In this document: positions 46,440 to 57,345 of the stretch, piece by piece
Layout of the letters: every line of letters starts with the position of its first letter
Numbering within the stretch: the stretch's first letter is position 1
Assembly: GCA_933207985.1 (NCBI GenBank)
Contig: OW240915.1
Location: forward strand, 266,061,360 to 266,125,359
DNA length: 64,000 nucleotides
Origin: Pelobates cultripes
Lineage: Eukaryota > Chordata > Amphibia > Anura > Pelobatidae
Reading direction: 5' to 3'
The notes under the pieces: generated by a model
What the model saw: only the letters and a program-made list of their open reading frames with translations
What the model was told of the DNA's origin: nothing
Database searches by the model: none
Position numbers and translations under genes: made by a program

Positions 46440-46731
46440 TAATTCACAGATCACGTGAAAGAGATCGATATGGGGGAAAAGGAGAGGCAGTAAAACATGT
46501 TTTGATATATTATATTTAATAAATATAATAGATAGGTTTTTTTTTTGTTTGTTTTTTTGCTGCTCTATCTCTTTTTACCTCTCTTGGTTAGTTCTTCTCA
46601 CTTGATCTGTGAACAATATGGCAGGAAAATTCTACGATCAGTGTACTGCAATATGTAATCATAATATTTCTATTATATATATATTTTGCAGTACACTGGC
46701 ACATTTTGGTGCTATTTTGGTTCGACTAATT
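46440..46731. repeat. Unclassified repeat with inverted copies, related to 31,450
   Basis: Plus-strand TTCACAGATCACGTGAAAGA with GGGGGAAAAGGAG (46,446-46,485) is matched in reverse by TTCTCACTTGATCTGTGAAC (46,592-46,611). Beyond that lies the complement of TTGCAGTACACTGATCGTAG, and a third, direct start, TTTTGCAGTACACTGGCACA, follows at 46,683. The three pieces form an inverted-then-direct arrangement. No coding sequence. Confidence 0.6.
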
Positions 46732-47762
46732 AGTTTCCCGATTTTATTTTTTTTACCGAATTTTAACTGTCCCAAAATATGCTCTGGGATCCATATTTAT
46801 TTAATGGAAATCCATGTCTACAAAGATTTTTTGTCAATTCCTTTCCTGGGAATCAATGGGAGCATCTAAAAGCTCAAGTGCACAGATTTCCCCCTTTAGC
46901 CTCATTGAAAATTTTTTGACTATTTTCTACTGTAGACACTTTAAAAGGGTTTAATGAGAATTGCGAGCCAAAAACATAATTCAGGTGCACAAAGGTGCAT
47001 CCGCATTACCATGCACATACACTACAAACCGTAGTTTAGAAAGATAATCTTGTTCATGCATCTAAGTGTTGGCTCTAAAATGTTGATTATAACAGATTAA
47101 ATAGAATTTCTACAGACTTGCAGCTGAATAATATATTATTAGAATGCCAGAGTTGCCTGCCTTGATTATAAACTTTAAAAGTCTAACTTTCGAATCTTCA
47201 TTTTAAGTGGGTCAGAGATGGCACATTGGTGATTTGGTGACCAGTAATCTAATAATTGTTCTCCAGACTGCTGCTACTCTGATAGCTTTAATAATTGACA
47301 TGAACACCCTATAAAGACTTCTAAAGTTCTTTGAAGTCTTTCAAATATAGTAAATAAAATGCAGATCTTTGAATTTAGAGGTTTAGTGATTTATTGTAAT
47401 ATCCAACGAAAGGAGGAGCAGCAGGAAACTTGCTCTACACTCGTTATATTTTATATGTAATATTAATAATTAATGTAACTCAACTAGCCACTTTTTTGGT
47501 AGATAAAAAGTGGATAATCTGTAAAAAAAAAAGTGGTAAATGTGAACTGAAGACCTTTCATTCATGTGCATCAGTTAAGTGTGTTCAAAAAAGTGTCAAT
47601 TTAGAAGAAATGACAATGAAACACGTATTTTAGGCCACAACTACTGAATAATACATCTACTGAATAACTAGGTATCATGTAAAGTAGTTGGTCAATGTGC
47701 AACACATGGGAAAATATATTTAAAAAAAATAAATATATATATTTATATATACATACATACAC
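46732..47762. other. No gene recognised
   Basis: AT-rich single-copy sequence. Confidence 0.5.
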
Positions 47763-48234
47763 ACAATACACAAGATCCAGCGCACTCACCTATCCACTAA
47801 ACAGCTACTTTTTTTACACAAGATCCAGCGCACTCACCTATCCACTAAACAGCTACTTTTTTTTTTTTTTAAATACCTAATCTAGGCAAAAAATAATGGG
47901 GGTTTAGTTATATTATATGATCATATATTGCATAAGCCTGCCACAACATCAATGTACCCCATCTTTGGCACGTCGTACTCTAACAGCCTAATGTCTGCTC
48001 TTATTTATGCGTGTATAGTAGAGCGCAGCCCCCTGGTTTCATATAAAAATGGAATTTCTTCCCCAAGTAAGTGGGTTAATCTTATAAGAGCACACATTAA
48101 AAAACTAATAAAATCTGTCAACATTGAAGTTGCTGTTTAGTGGATAGGTGAGTGCACTGGATCTTGTGTATTGTATAAATTGGCCCTGAGCAAGACCCCC
48201 ATTTATGGACGTTTAGGTGAGTGCAGCCCCCTGG

Positions 48235-48270
<36 letters not shown>
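47763..48270. repeat. Composite repeat: 49-bp duplication, inverted copy, (TA)n end
   Basis: ACACAAGATCCAGCGCACTC and the following CACCTATCCACTAAACAGCT occur twice in tandem (47,768 and 47,817), then once in reverse at about 48,131-48,173. GCAGCCCCCTGGTTTCATAT occurs at 48,026 and again at 48,222, where it runs into a TA array (48,239-48,269). It looks like head-to-head copies of one dispersed repeat whose 3' end is a TA microsatellite. Confidence 0.6.
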
Positions 48271-48273
<3 letters not shown>

Positions 48274-49539
48274 CAGAGTGCAAAGCATTGTTATGGATGG
48301 AATGTATATTTCTCCAAAAGTATTGGAATATGTGAATTAAAAGCCCCAGGAAGAAGGTATGTCTGTTTTAGTCAGAGCAATTTTGTAATTTACTATGGGT
48401 TCCTCGGGTGGAGCATTTGGAATGAAAGGAGGACCAGTGCTCCACTCCACAGTTTACATGCAGCACAGCAAGTGAGCAATTCAGTCCTGGAGTTCTGGAT
48501 CACCCAGATAGTTGCTCACCTGTTGGAACACTGAGTATTCACTTCCTGTTAGTCCGGCCGGGTACAGGAGACAGATGCTCCCTGTACTCGCAGACCATAC
48601 AGGGCTCGGCCACGCTACAGTGAGGGAGTGACAGGAGGGAGCTGAGTGCTTCCCTCCTGTCATCCCCTCTCCTCATGCTGTGCCCGGGCGGTGCGCCCTC
48701 ATGGACGCACCAGCTCGGGCAAAGCTGCAGCCGCCTGAGGCTCTCTGCAGAGCACTCGGGCGGCTGCAGCATGAGGGGGGCCGGCGGTGCTGGGGGGGAT
48801 TTCCCCATAACCTGTCCCCTCCGCATGATTTGCTGGGGGGGATGCGTCCCCCCATCCCCCCCTGTTCCTACGCCCATGCAGACATATACTCACTTACTCA
48901 GAGACACACGCTGACAGCCACACACATTTACTCAGTTACAGACACACAAATTCACTGACAGACACACACAAATTCACTGACATTCACACATACACACACA
49001 CACACATACACACACTCATTGACAGACATGCACACATTCACTGACAGACACACTGAGATTTACACACTTACAAATTTTCTTACACTTTTACAAATTAATA
49101 TTATTTTGCCATCCAGACTCCCAACCTTTGGGACAGCTAGAGTGGATTCTGTTCCTAGGGTCCAGTGTGGCTTGCTGGGCTGCTGAGCATTCAATGGAGG
49201 CAGTGAGGGATCTTTAATATTCTTGCTTTGCTCCCTCACGTGCCGCTTAATGATGCTGGGACTGCAGTTACATCACATTTCAGGTCCCAGCATCCCAGCA
49301 GGGCGCAAGGGAGCAGAGCAAGAATATTATAGAGATCAGCACCCTTACTATCCGCCTGCAATATGCACAGCTTCCCCACGGAGGGGCCCTAAGGTGGCCT
49401 GACAGCCAGCTCTTAGTCCCCACTTGACACTAGGCTATGGCATCGACTGGGATGTTATACAGCGACGTCTTTTGCTACCCCCCTGAAAAGTGTCTCCGAA
49501 GGCAAAAGCCTTGTTAGACTTGCGTTAAATAAAAGCACT
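48271..49539. other. GC-rich unclassified stretch and CA-type array
   Basis: 48,540-48,880 is GC-rich with runs of G or C and inverted words (GCCGCCTGAG / CTCGGGCGGC). 48,885-49,080 is an irregular array of CACTGACAGACACACA units. Overlapping open frames on both strands at 48,539-48,958 are composition artefacts. 49,080-49,539 has mixed sequence with no recognisable domain. Confidence 0.5.
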
Positions 49540-49634
49540 GTCGAGAGGACAGTATCACAGAAATGGAGGGACTGGAGCGTTTGAAGAAAGACATGATCAA
49601 CAATGTCAAAGGCAGCAGAGAGGTCAAGAAGAAT
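49540..49634 (-). pseudogene. Reverse-transcriptase motif fossil (LLDLSAAFD)
   Basis: The minus strand reads ILLDLSAAFDIVDH, then VFLQTLQSLHFCDTVLST. LDLSAAFD-x-VDH is the motif containing the first catalytic Asp of many LINE reverse transcriptases (L2/CR1-like clade). Only about 32 codons are recognisable, too short to show as a long open frame. It belongs to a family different from the CR1 at 37,281, whose matching motif reads LDFSKAFDTVAH. Confidence 0.7.
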
Positions 49635-50591
49635 TAATATAGAGTATTAGATACCATATTGAGATTTGAATATGAATCCTTACCGTAAGTAATTTCTCAG
49701 GAATAGTAGAATAGAAAATAAAAGATGACAACCTCTGTCTGCCGAGAACCAGTTACTGAGAATTGATTATCATATTAGCTTTGCATGGCAGAGTGTGAAA
49801 ATTGGTTTACACTGTAACGTGCAATATAAGTTCAATCTCCATTACTATACCATGATCAGCACTGGTGGGAATATTAATATCCGCAATGAAAAATACATTT
49901 CCTGTGAAAACCAATATGATCAGACAAAGAAATAGGGAATCAAGAATATGTAGCTAGGTTCTTGGTAATAAACTGATAAGGAGGGGGAATAGCCAAAGTA
50001 CACAAAGATGATCATTTCATCTATAATTTGAGTTTGGGTTTTGCACCTTGGGTTTCCTTTTCCCATAATGCACTGTTTAGTGAATAAAACCTGATAACAT
50101 TCTGTAAAATTCTACAATATTGCACTGTTATGTTACATGTTTTCCTTCTTTTAATGTGGACATCATATGTTGGAGGAATATAGTAGAAAATGTATGGGCA
50201 CACAAATTCATGTCCAGACAAACTTTATTCAGGAACAGGGGGAAGCAACCTTCATGGCTTAATCAGTAATGCTTTATTAAGCCGATGTGATATCATATGT
50301 TGGAGAGACACAAAGAGGTCAAGAGCCACCCTAACAGCACTTAACACTTTAATCCTATATCCAACATAGAGGCCATGGTAAATGTGTTTTTACCCCAAAC
50401 CATGTATAAATATATTAATAATCAACCCCTTAAGGATGGAGGTAATGGATTGTTCAGAACCAGACCAAAACCTGGAATTTCAGCCATATGTCTGTTCAAC
50501 CACAATTTACCTCGTTCATGTTAATTGCATCCACACTTACTATATACCCTTTTGTGCAGGAGTAATAGGGCTTTCATTTCACATTAAATAT
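49635..50591. other. No gene; one AACCCCTTAAGGATGG word at 50,404
   Basis: AT-rich. The word at 50,404 opens the unclassified block type seen at 8,802, but homology does not continue clearly. Confidence 0.4.
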
Positions 50592-52111
50592 GTAAATGCA
50601 GCGAGGGGGAATGGTATTTGATCCCCTGCTGACTTTAAACGTTTGCCCACTGACAAACAAATGATCAGTCTATAATTTTACTGGTAGGTGTATTTTATCA
50701 GTGAGAAACAGAATAACCAAAATCCAGAAAAATGCATGTCAAAAAAGTTATAAATTGATTTGCATGTCAATGAGTGAAATAAGTATTTGACTTCTATTGC
50801 TTAGTACTTGGTGGCAAAACCGTTGTTGGCAATCAGATGTCAGACATTTCTTGTAGTTGGCTACCAGGTTTGCACACATCTCAGGAGAGATTTTGTCCCA
50901 CACCTCTTTGCGGATCCTCTCCAAGTCACGTTTGGCAACTCAAAACTTCAGCTCCCACCACAGATTTTCTATGGAAATTAGGTCTGGAGACTGGTTAGGC
51001 AACTCCAGGACTTTAATGTGCTTCTTGTTTTGGGTCATTGCCATGTTGGAATACCCATCTACGACCCATTTTCAATGCCCTGACTGAGGGAATGAGGTTC
51101 TCACCCAAGATTTGACGGTACATGGTTCGTCCATCGTCCCTTCGGTGTGGTGCAGTTGTCTTGTCCCCTTAGCAGAAAACCCCCCAAAACATAATGTTTC
51201 CACCTCTATGTTTGACTGTGGGGATGGTGTTCTTTGGGTCATAGGCAACATTCCTACTCCTCCAAACATGTCGCGTTGAGTTGATGCTAGAGCTCAATTT
51301 TTGGGCTCATCTGATCACAACACTTTCACCAAGTTCTCCTCTGAATCATTCAGATGTTCGTTGGCAAACTTCAGACAAGCCTGCACATGAGCTGGGAGAC
51401 CTTGCGGGCGCTGCAGGACTTCAGTCCTTCACATCATAGTGTGTTACCAATTGTTTTCTTGGTGTCTTTGGTCCCAGCTGCCTTGAGATCATTAACAAGA
51501 TCCTCTTGTGTAGTTCTGGTCTGATTCCTCACCTCATGATCATTGAAACTCCACGAGGTGAGATCTAGCATGGGGCAGCAGACCAAGGGAGACTGACAGT
51601 TATTTTGTGTTTCTTCCATTTGCGAATAATCGCACCACTGTTGTCACCTTCTCACCAAGCAGCTTGGCTATGGTCTTGTAGCCCATTTGGGCCTTGTGTA
51701 GGTCTACAATCTTGTCCCTGCCATCCTTGGACAGCTCTTTGGTCTTGGCCATGGTTGAGCGTTTAGAATGTGATTGATTACTTCTGTGGACAGGTGTCTT
51801 TTACACAGGAAACAAGCTGAGATTAGGAGCACTACCTTTAAGAGAGTACTCCTAATCTCAGCTCGTTACCTGTATAAAAGACACCTGGGAGCCAGAAATC
51901 TTGCTGATTGATAGGATCAAATACCTATCTCACTCATTGACATGCAAAACAATTTATAACTTTTTTTACATGCGTTTTTCTGGGGGTTTTTTTGTTATTC
52001 TGTCTCTCACTGATAAAATACACCTACCACTAAAATTATAGACTGATCATTTCTTTGTCAGTGGACAAACATTCAAAATCAGAAGGGAATCAAATACTTT
52101 TTTCCGTCATT
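50592..52111 (-). mobile_element. Tc1/mariner element, both ends present, degenerate
   Basis: Long inverted ends: 50,592-50,800 against 51,909-52,111. Shared words include AAGTATTTGAT near the outside, GACTGATCATTTCTTTGTC/ GACAAACAAATGATCAGTC, and TGTCAATGAGTGAAATAAG against the complement of TCTCACTCATTGACATGC, so each end has an outer and an inner repeat. A palindromic pair TGAGATTAGGAG / CTCCTAATCTCA also lies at 51,817-51,860. The transposase reads on the minus strand between the ends. Confidence 0.85.
50801..51752 (-). pseudogene. Tc1 transposase, nearly full span, many lesions
   Basis: Start ATG at 51,752: [20 protein letters not shown], then [16 protein letters not shown], an intact first helix-turn-helix. 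A one-base deletion near 51,640 shifts the frame. The second part is readable as TRTTQEDLVNDLKAAGT and DTKKTIGNTL. The first catalytic block is decayed (PKIEL left of DETKIEL). The C-terminal Glu block is seen as [10 protein letters not shown] near 50,970, with its Glu intact. The end reads NNGFATKY and a TAA at 50,801-50,803. The span fits a transposase of about 320-340 residues. Confidence 0.85.
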
Positions 52112-52249
52112 ATATGAAACATAATTTGATATGAATACAATTTAAAAGAAGTATGAGAAATTAGAAATGTTTTTGCTTTCTTAGTTCCGCATGGCACTTT
52201 TACTGTGAATGTTTATAATACTGTTTTACACGAAGAAAATACACATATT
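52112..52249. other. Spacer
   Basis: Short AT-rich spacer, nothing seen. Confidence 0.5.
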
Positions 52250-53160
52250 TATATGATGTCCCACGAGCACAATTTCAGTTTTCACAAATCAAAATTTGCC
52301 ACATTGGTTTGCTGGGACTATGCTGCCTTTGATACCATATGGCAGCCCGAGAAGGAAAATTACCCCCATCATGGCATATAATTTACAAAAGTAAATAACC
52401 CAGGGTATTTAAAATGTTCACTTTTTCAGAAGCCATTTAGTCACAAAACCATGCCAAAGTTAGTGTTCATATTTGCTTTTTTTTTTTTTTTTCACACAAA
52501 GACTTCAATTTCACTGATGATATCATCATCATTTTATGTTTTGTTGATCTAAAATACTCAAATTTGTGTTAAGTGGTGGTTTCACGAGTACAATAGTACC
52601 CCCATGTCGAGGTTTTATGGGGTTTGGAAAGTTACAGGGTCAAAAAAAGTTTCAGTCTTCATACAATGAAAATTGATAAAATGATTTTCTGTAGCACTTG
52701 AGAGAGTATGCAGACTAGGTAATAAAACTCCACTATTATGGCTTACCATCTTGAAAAGTGGGCAACCGAGAGTATTCCAAATGGTGTATTTTGAGACGAT
52801 TGGTCTAGCCTTGTTATCACAAATGCAGGCCCCATTTAGTGGTTATAATTTTATTCATATTTTGTCACACACTCAAATTCCATTTTCACAGGACATTTCA
52901 TAATCCTGATATGAGTTAGCACAATAAAGCTTAAGTAATTGTTGTTTAACATTGTCTCATGACTATAACAACACCCCAATGCACCAGTTTTCCAGTTTTT
53001 TTGAGGAAGTCACAGGGCCAAATTTATTGGATGTACATTTTCAAATGAGAAATTTGACAAAGTGATTTTGTTTTGTTTTTTGGTCTGTAATATTATTTTG
53101 GGAACATTTGCCAGAGAGTAGTTAAATAAGGGACCACATTTTGTAGAGACTGTCAAATAG
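52250..53160. repeat. Degenerate ~370-390-bp tandem block related to 8,800-10,436
   Basis: GCAGCCCGAGAAGGAAAATT with ACCCCCATCATGGC at 52,342 recurs in decayed form at about 52,709 (GCAGACTAGGTAATAAAACT, ATTATGGC). TTATGGGGTTTGGAAAGTTA with CAGGGTC at 52,616 recurs near 52,990 (GAGGAAGTCACAGGGCC). The spacings suggest a satellite-like unit of roughly 370-390 bp. The same words appear, inverted and direct, in the 9,780-10,428 region. Confidence 0.6.
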
Positions 53161-53400
53161 GTTGTGTCTAGGGGGAGACACCGTGTTATAGTTAAAATGG
53201 AGGAATTGCTTAATTTGCTTATAGTGATCCCTCTCCATAACCCCTGGAAAAAGAGGGGCAGCCAGGATGAGGTGCTTGTGCCATTTGGACTTTAAACTTG
53301 TATTTTCTTACAAAATACACTGCCGCCCTCACACACTCACACACACACTCCACCGCTCACACACACACTGCACCTTTCACACACACTTCACCCCTAACAC
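53161..53400. other. Spacer with CA-rich tract
   Basis: 53,325-53,400 has CACACACTC units. No gene. Confidence 0.5.
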
Positions 53401-53525
53401 ACACCACTGCTCCTATGCCCTATATCCCAGCAGACCCCAGGTAAGTTGTCAAACTGTTCTTAAACGGTATGACTACTTACTCTGGGGTGGGATCCTGGCA
53501 CTAATGGCACCATAACTACTACACT
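53401..53525 (-). repeat. TTAA-type MITE fragment shared with 43,045-43,215
   Basis: TATCCCAGCAGACCCCAGGT, then AAGTTGTCAAACTGTTCTTA and GGCACCATAACTACTACACTG match the other copy. It stops in the middle of its hairpin, where L1 ORF1 sequence begins. Confidence 0.65.
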
Positions 53526-54115
53526 GAGCTGTACACTACATCTCTAGGTGTATCAGTGGGTGTATCAGTGGGGACCCCCCTCGGTTTGAGTGCCCGGTGC
53601 GCCCTGTCAAACGCCACTTGTTCCCCCTGTGGTCTGTTCAGGATTAAGTTGAATAATTCAGTAAGAGTACTCACTAGGTCTTCCCGTTCTCGCTTCGGTA
53701 GACCCTTAATGCACAGATTGATGCGGCGTCCGCGGTTGTCAATATCATCCAAGGACATGTGCAACGCTAAGAGGTAAGTATTTTGGGCTTTCATAGTTGC
53801 TTGCAATTGTTGAACTTGTGTATGCAGCACATCGCAGTCGTTTTCTAGCGTGGTGACTCTCCTGTCAATTTGTCGGACGCCGGTGCACAGGGCCTCCATT
53901 TTAGACTGGAAGGATACCTCCAGCTTGCCGAGCATGTTGGCAATGTTGTTTTTGGAAGGTAAGTTACGCAGTGTCTCCTTGATGTCGAAGTCAGCACTTA
54001 TCGCAGAGTGGCCTGAGACCTCAGGGCTGGACAGGGCTGATTTGTCGACGGAGGATTCCGCCACCATATTGGGGCCTGCGGCTCCGTATTGATCTGCATT
54101 TTCCCAGAAAAACAT
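53519..54115 (-). pseudogene. L1 ORF1p fragment: coiled coil and partial RRM
   Basis: Residues 1-55 are polar and Ser-rich. About 60-120 form a coiled coil (GVRQIDRRVTTLENDCDVLH, then VQQLQATMKAQNTYLLALHM). The RNA-recognition part begins DNRGRRINLCIKGLPKRERE with FDRAHRAL later, the usual L1 ORF1 pattern. The C-terminal domain is missing: the last residues (a duplicated PTDTPTDT, then RDVVYSSV) mark the break. A different frame just upstream (MGHPKRSLACFSGK near 54,150) may be the original start, shifted by one indel. ORF1p normally acts as a trimeric RNA chaperone in the L1 particle; this one cannot. Confidence 0.8.
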
Positions 54116-54350
54116 GCCAGAGACCTTTTTGGGTGTCCCATTTTCGCTGTGTAGCCCGATTAATAGGGATTATCTCGAGGTGTGTTTGGAGCTGCTTTAG
54201 CAAGCTTTAGCAAGGTTGTTATCATTGTGTCACGGCAATCACTTGAGTCGGACTGACGTACATTAGCTGCATGGGGACTGCCTCGGTTTTCAGGCAGACC
54301 TCCACACCACAATTCACCTGCTGGGTAAGGAGGAGGGCCGGAGGGAAGGC
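53519..54350 (-). mobile_element. L1-type LINE fragment: 5' region and ORF1 only
   Basis: The minus strand shows about 150 bp of 5' sequence (GC-moderate, to around 54,350), then ORF1. It ends abruptly at about 53,525 inside ORF1, against the MITE fragment. L1 copies are normally truncated at the 5' end, so a 3'-truncated piece points to a later deletion or rearrangement. Confidence 0.7.
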
Positions 54351-56367
54351 CAGATCATTAGGGAATGCTATACCACCCTAACATTGTAGGATGGCATCGT
54401 ATGTTGGGATAGTGTTAAGATATATTGCACCACTATTATTTCGTATGTACAGATTTTTATTTCACTGAGCAGTAAATGACACATGAACAGCACTAAACAG
54501 CAATAAACTGAGTAATTTAAAATACATTTTTAATTGTACACATCAAGGAAGTGTATATGCTCATATGAAAATAGGTCACCTTGCATGGTGGCTAAATTAA
54601 AGGCAACTTATTTCAATAGTCTTGTGAATAATTTTTATTTTTATCTGGGAAATGTGAAGTGCAGCTGATGTCGATACTAAAGCTGGATTGGGGATTTCTA
54701 CATACTCAGACTCATATATTAAGATGATTGATGGTTGTAGAAACTTTTACTGGGGGAGGGGAGTAATGACAGGAGAGGGTCTATGTAATCATACTTGAAG
54801 GGAAAAAGTTGGCACTTATAACAGCTATATAACAGGTTATCTATGAAGCAAGGTAATTGGCATTCCTAATGGGATTGGTCATCCTACTCTGTTGGTTTAA
54901 ATAAATTAATAAATTAATACATTAATTGATAATTAATAAACTTAATACATTTTCCCTAATCGAATCACAAGGCACTGGGGTGGTCTCACCAACAACTAAT
55001 TGTCATTGTTCCATAATTTACAAAAAAAAACATTTCTACATTTCCATTCTGCATAGTGAGGTGAAGGCCTTCCATGGTTGTTTGATAGTCCTGGAGTGCC
55101 ATACTCTCACAGATACTCTCCAGTAGAGTGATTAATATGCTCAATTGTTTTATTTATTTACTTATTTTTTTTATTTTTTTTAATACGGTTATATGGGAGG
55201 AAGGATTTTAATTGCTAATTCTGTGTCTATAATGGTCTATATAGCTCAGAAGCTTTTACTGTGCCTATACGTGCCCAACACTCACTGATGCCCCCACATG
55301 TAGAGCTATAATATCACATAATAAAAAAAGAAGAAATTGCTCACTGGTGGTAAATGTGTTGCAAGGATGCAGAGAAGGCAGTAAGGGTGATGGGATGAGA
55401 ATGCATGGTGAATCTCGATGGCATAAAAAACAAATAGTACAATTCCACTTTAAGACTATTTATGTGGGTTCCCCCTTTTTTTCCATGTGTTAAATCATTA
55501 CAATCTGGACAGCTGATTTACTTCATCAAAGAAAATGACTGGATCTGCTTGTATTCGCTATTATAGTCATTAGTGAAGCAAATTCATCATTATTGAAATC
55601 AATCATTCTGTGAAGTCTGTTGCATTGAATGTGATCAGCCGCATTTATAAGTAGCAGAGCAATTTACTAAGTCTGGTATAGATGAAAAAAGAAACAAATA
55701 TGTAGATGAAAAGGTTCACTTCAGACATCATAAACCATCACTAGTTAAAAAAAAATAAATTTCACAATTTGCAAAAAAAGAAGAAAAAATAGCACCAATT
55801 AAAAATTATGTGATGCCAAAAAATAAATAATAGCCTATCTTCACCAACAGGCTGGATTTCTCTGTGGAGACTGAGTATTCAAGACATTAAAGTGCTTTTT
55901 ATAGGCTTGCAAGTCAATCTACCACAGTGCTCTGATGTCTTGCTTCACTACTATCCACTGTGGCTCTGATAGGGTGAATTAGACCTAGTGTGCGGATAGA
56001 ACTGCTGAGATGATATATTGTAAAATTACCATTTATGCCCATGTATATGACATAAAGTTATAGAGTTCCAATGACAATTTATACAAAAATGTATATTTTT
56101 GCTTATTTTGCAAAATGGTAAATGCTATATGGTAGGTAGTAAGCAGTGTAGACTCTAAAGGCAAGAGTGAACCCTGGGGAAATGGGGATATTTTCTAATT
56201 ACAAATATCTTCCAGCTAATAGTAACAACAGTTTACAACTGAACCAATTTGGAAAAACAGAAGCTAGCACACAATGGGTGAATAAGTATGCATTTGCATC
56301 CTCTATATCAGTTCTTTTTGTGTTTTTTAACTCTATGTCAAAACTAAAAAAAAAAAAAAACGTAATA
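54351..56367. other. No gene recognised
   Basis: AT-rich single-copy sequence with homopolymer runs. Nothing I can name. Confidence 0.5.
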
Positions 56368-57060
56368 TACCCTTATCAGCCACAAGATTAAAACCACCTG
56401 CCTAATATTGTGTAGGTTTACCTTGTGCTGTCAAAACAGCTCTGATGCGTCGAGTCATGGACTCAACAATACCTCTGAATGTGTCCTGTGGCATCTGTCG
56501 CCAAGACATTAGCAGCAGATCATTTAAGTCCTGCAAGTTGTGAGGTGGGGCCTCCATGAACCAGATTTGTTGTTCCAGCACATCCCACGAAAGGTCAATT
56601 GTATTAAGAGCTTTGTCATGTTTCTCAAACCATTCCTAAGCAATTTTTGCAGTGTGGCAGGGTGTATTATACTGCTGAAAGTGGCCACTGCCATCAGGGA
56701 ACACCATTGCCATGAAAGAGTGTACGTGGTTTGCAACAATCTCTAGGTAGGTGGTGCATGTCAAAGTCACATCTACATGAATGCCAGGACCCAAGGTTTC
56801 CTAAGAGAACATTGCTCAGAGCATAGCTCTGCCTCTGCTGGCTTGCCTTCTTCCCATAGACCATCACTATTTGGCCCTTGTCAAAGTCACTCAGATCTTT
56901 TTGTTTGCCCATTTTTCCTGTTTCCAACACATTCCAACACAATTAAAGAATGGACTATTCACTTGCTGCCTAATATATCCCACCCATTGACAGGTGGCAT
57001 TGTAACAATATAATCAATGTCTTACAGGTCAGTGGTTTTAAAGTTGTGATTGATCAGTAT
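56368..57060 (-). mobile_element. Short Tc1/mariner element, internally deleted
   Basis: The left end TATCAGCCACAAGATTAAAA with CCACCTG pairs with the right end (complement: TGATCAATCACAACTTTAAA with ACCACTG). About 690 bp, half of a complete copy. It keeps both termini and parts of both transposase ends, so it could once have been moved in trans. Confidence 0.8.
56402..56912 (-). pseudogene. Internally deleted transposase (Tc1/mariner)
   Basis: The N-terminus reads MGKQKDLSDFDKGQIVM from 56,912. The first catalytic Asp region is deleted. The second catalytic block survives as GHFQQYNTPCHTAKIA, with Tyr (TAT) where the family has Asp (GAT). A TAG follows at IA|EWFEKHD. The Glu block is shortened to DLSWDVLEQQIWFMEAPPHN, without the IENLW-type residues. 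The C-terminus reads RRIRAVLTAQGKPTQY and a stop at 56,402-56,404. At least two of three catalytic positions are gone. Confidence 0.85.
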
Positions 57061-57229
57061 AAATATTTGATCTTTATGTTTGCTAGCAATTTGGCTATCA
57101 TGATGTACAAATAAAATAGCATCGTGTATAAACTGATGTCATATTATACTTCCATCACAGGAAAAAAAAAATTATAATTTTTTTATACTCTGTAAAGAGA
57201 TACAATGACATTTTTCATGTCATAAACAC
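57061..57229. other. Spacer
   Basis: AT-rich spacer. Confidence 0.5.
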
Positions 57230-57345
57230 TTCATGACTACTTGAAAAAGATCTTAGCTGAGATTGAAACGTTGAACGTTTTTCCTGTTTTTCCAATAAAA
57301 CCGTTGCACAAGTGATCCTGAGTGCTGGACTACATTTAGTGTTTT
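57230..57345 (+). repeat. GAAACGTT / CCAATAAAA dispersed repeat
   Basis: TTGAAAAAGATCTTAGCTGA, then GATTGAAACGTTGAACGTTT, then TTTTCCAATAAAACCGTTGC and AGTGATCCTGAGTGCTGGAC. Same architecture as the repeat at 23,060 (GAAACGTTG, CCAATAAA, GTGCCTGAAG), but diverged. Confidence 0.5.

Noticed and set aside
48480..48960. Several overlapping GC-rich frames
   Set aside because: Open on both strands with no recognisable domain; composition effect.
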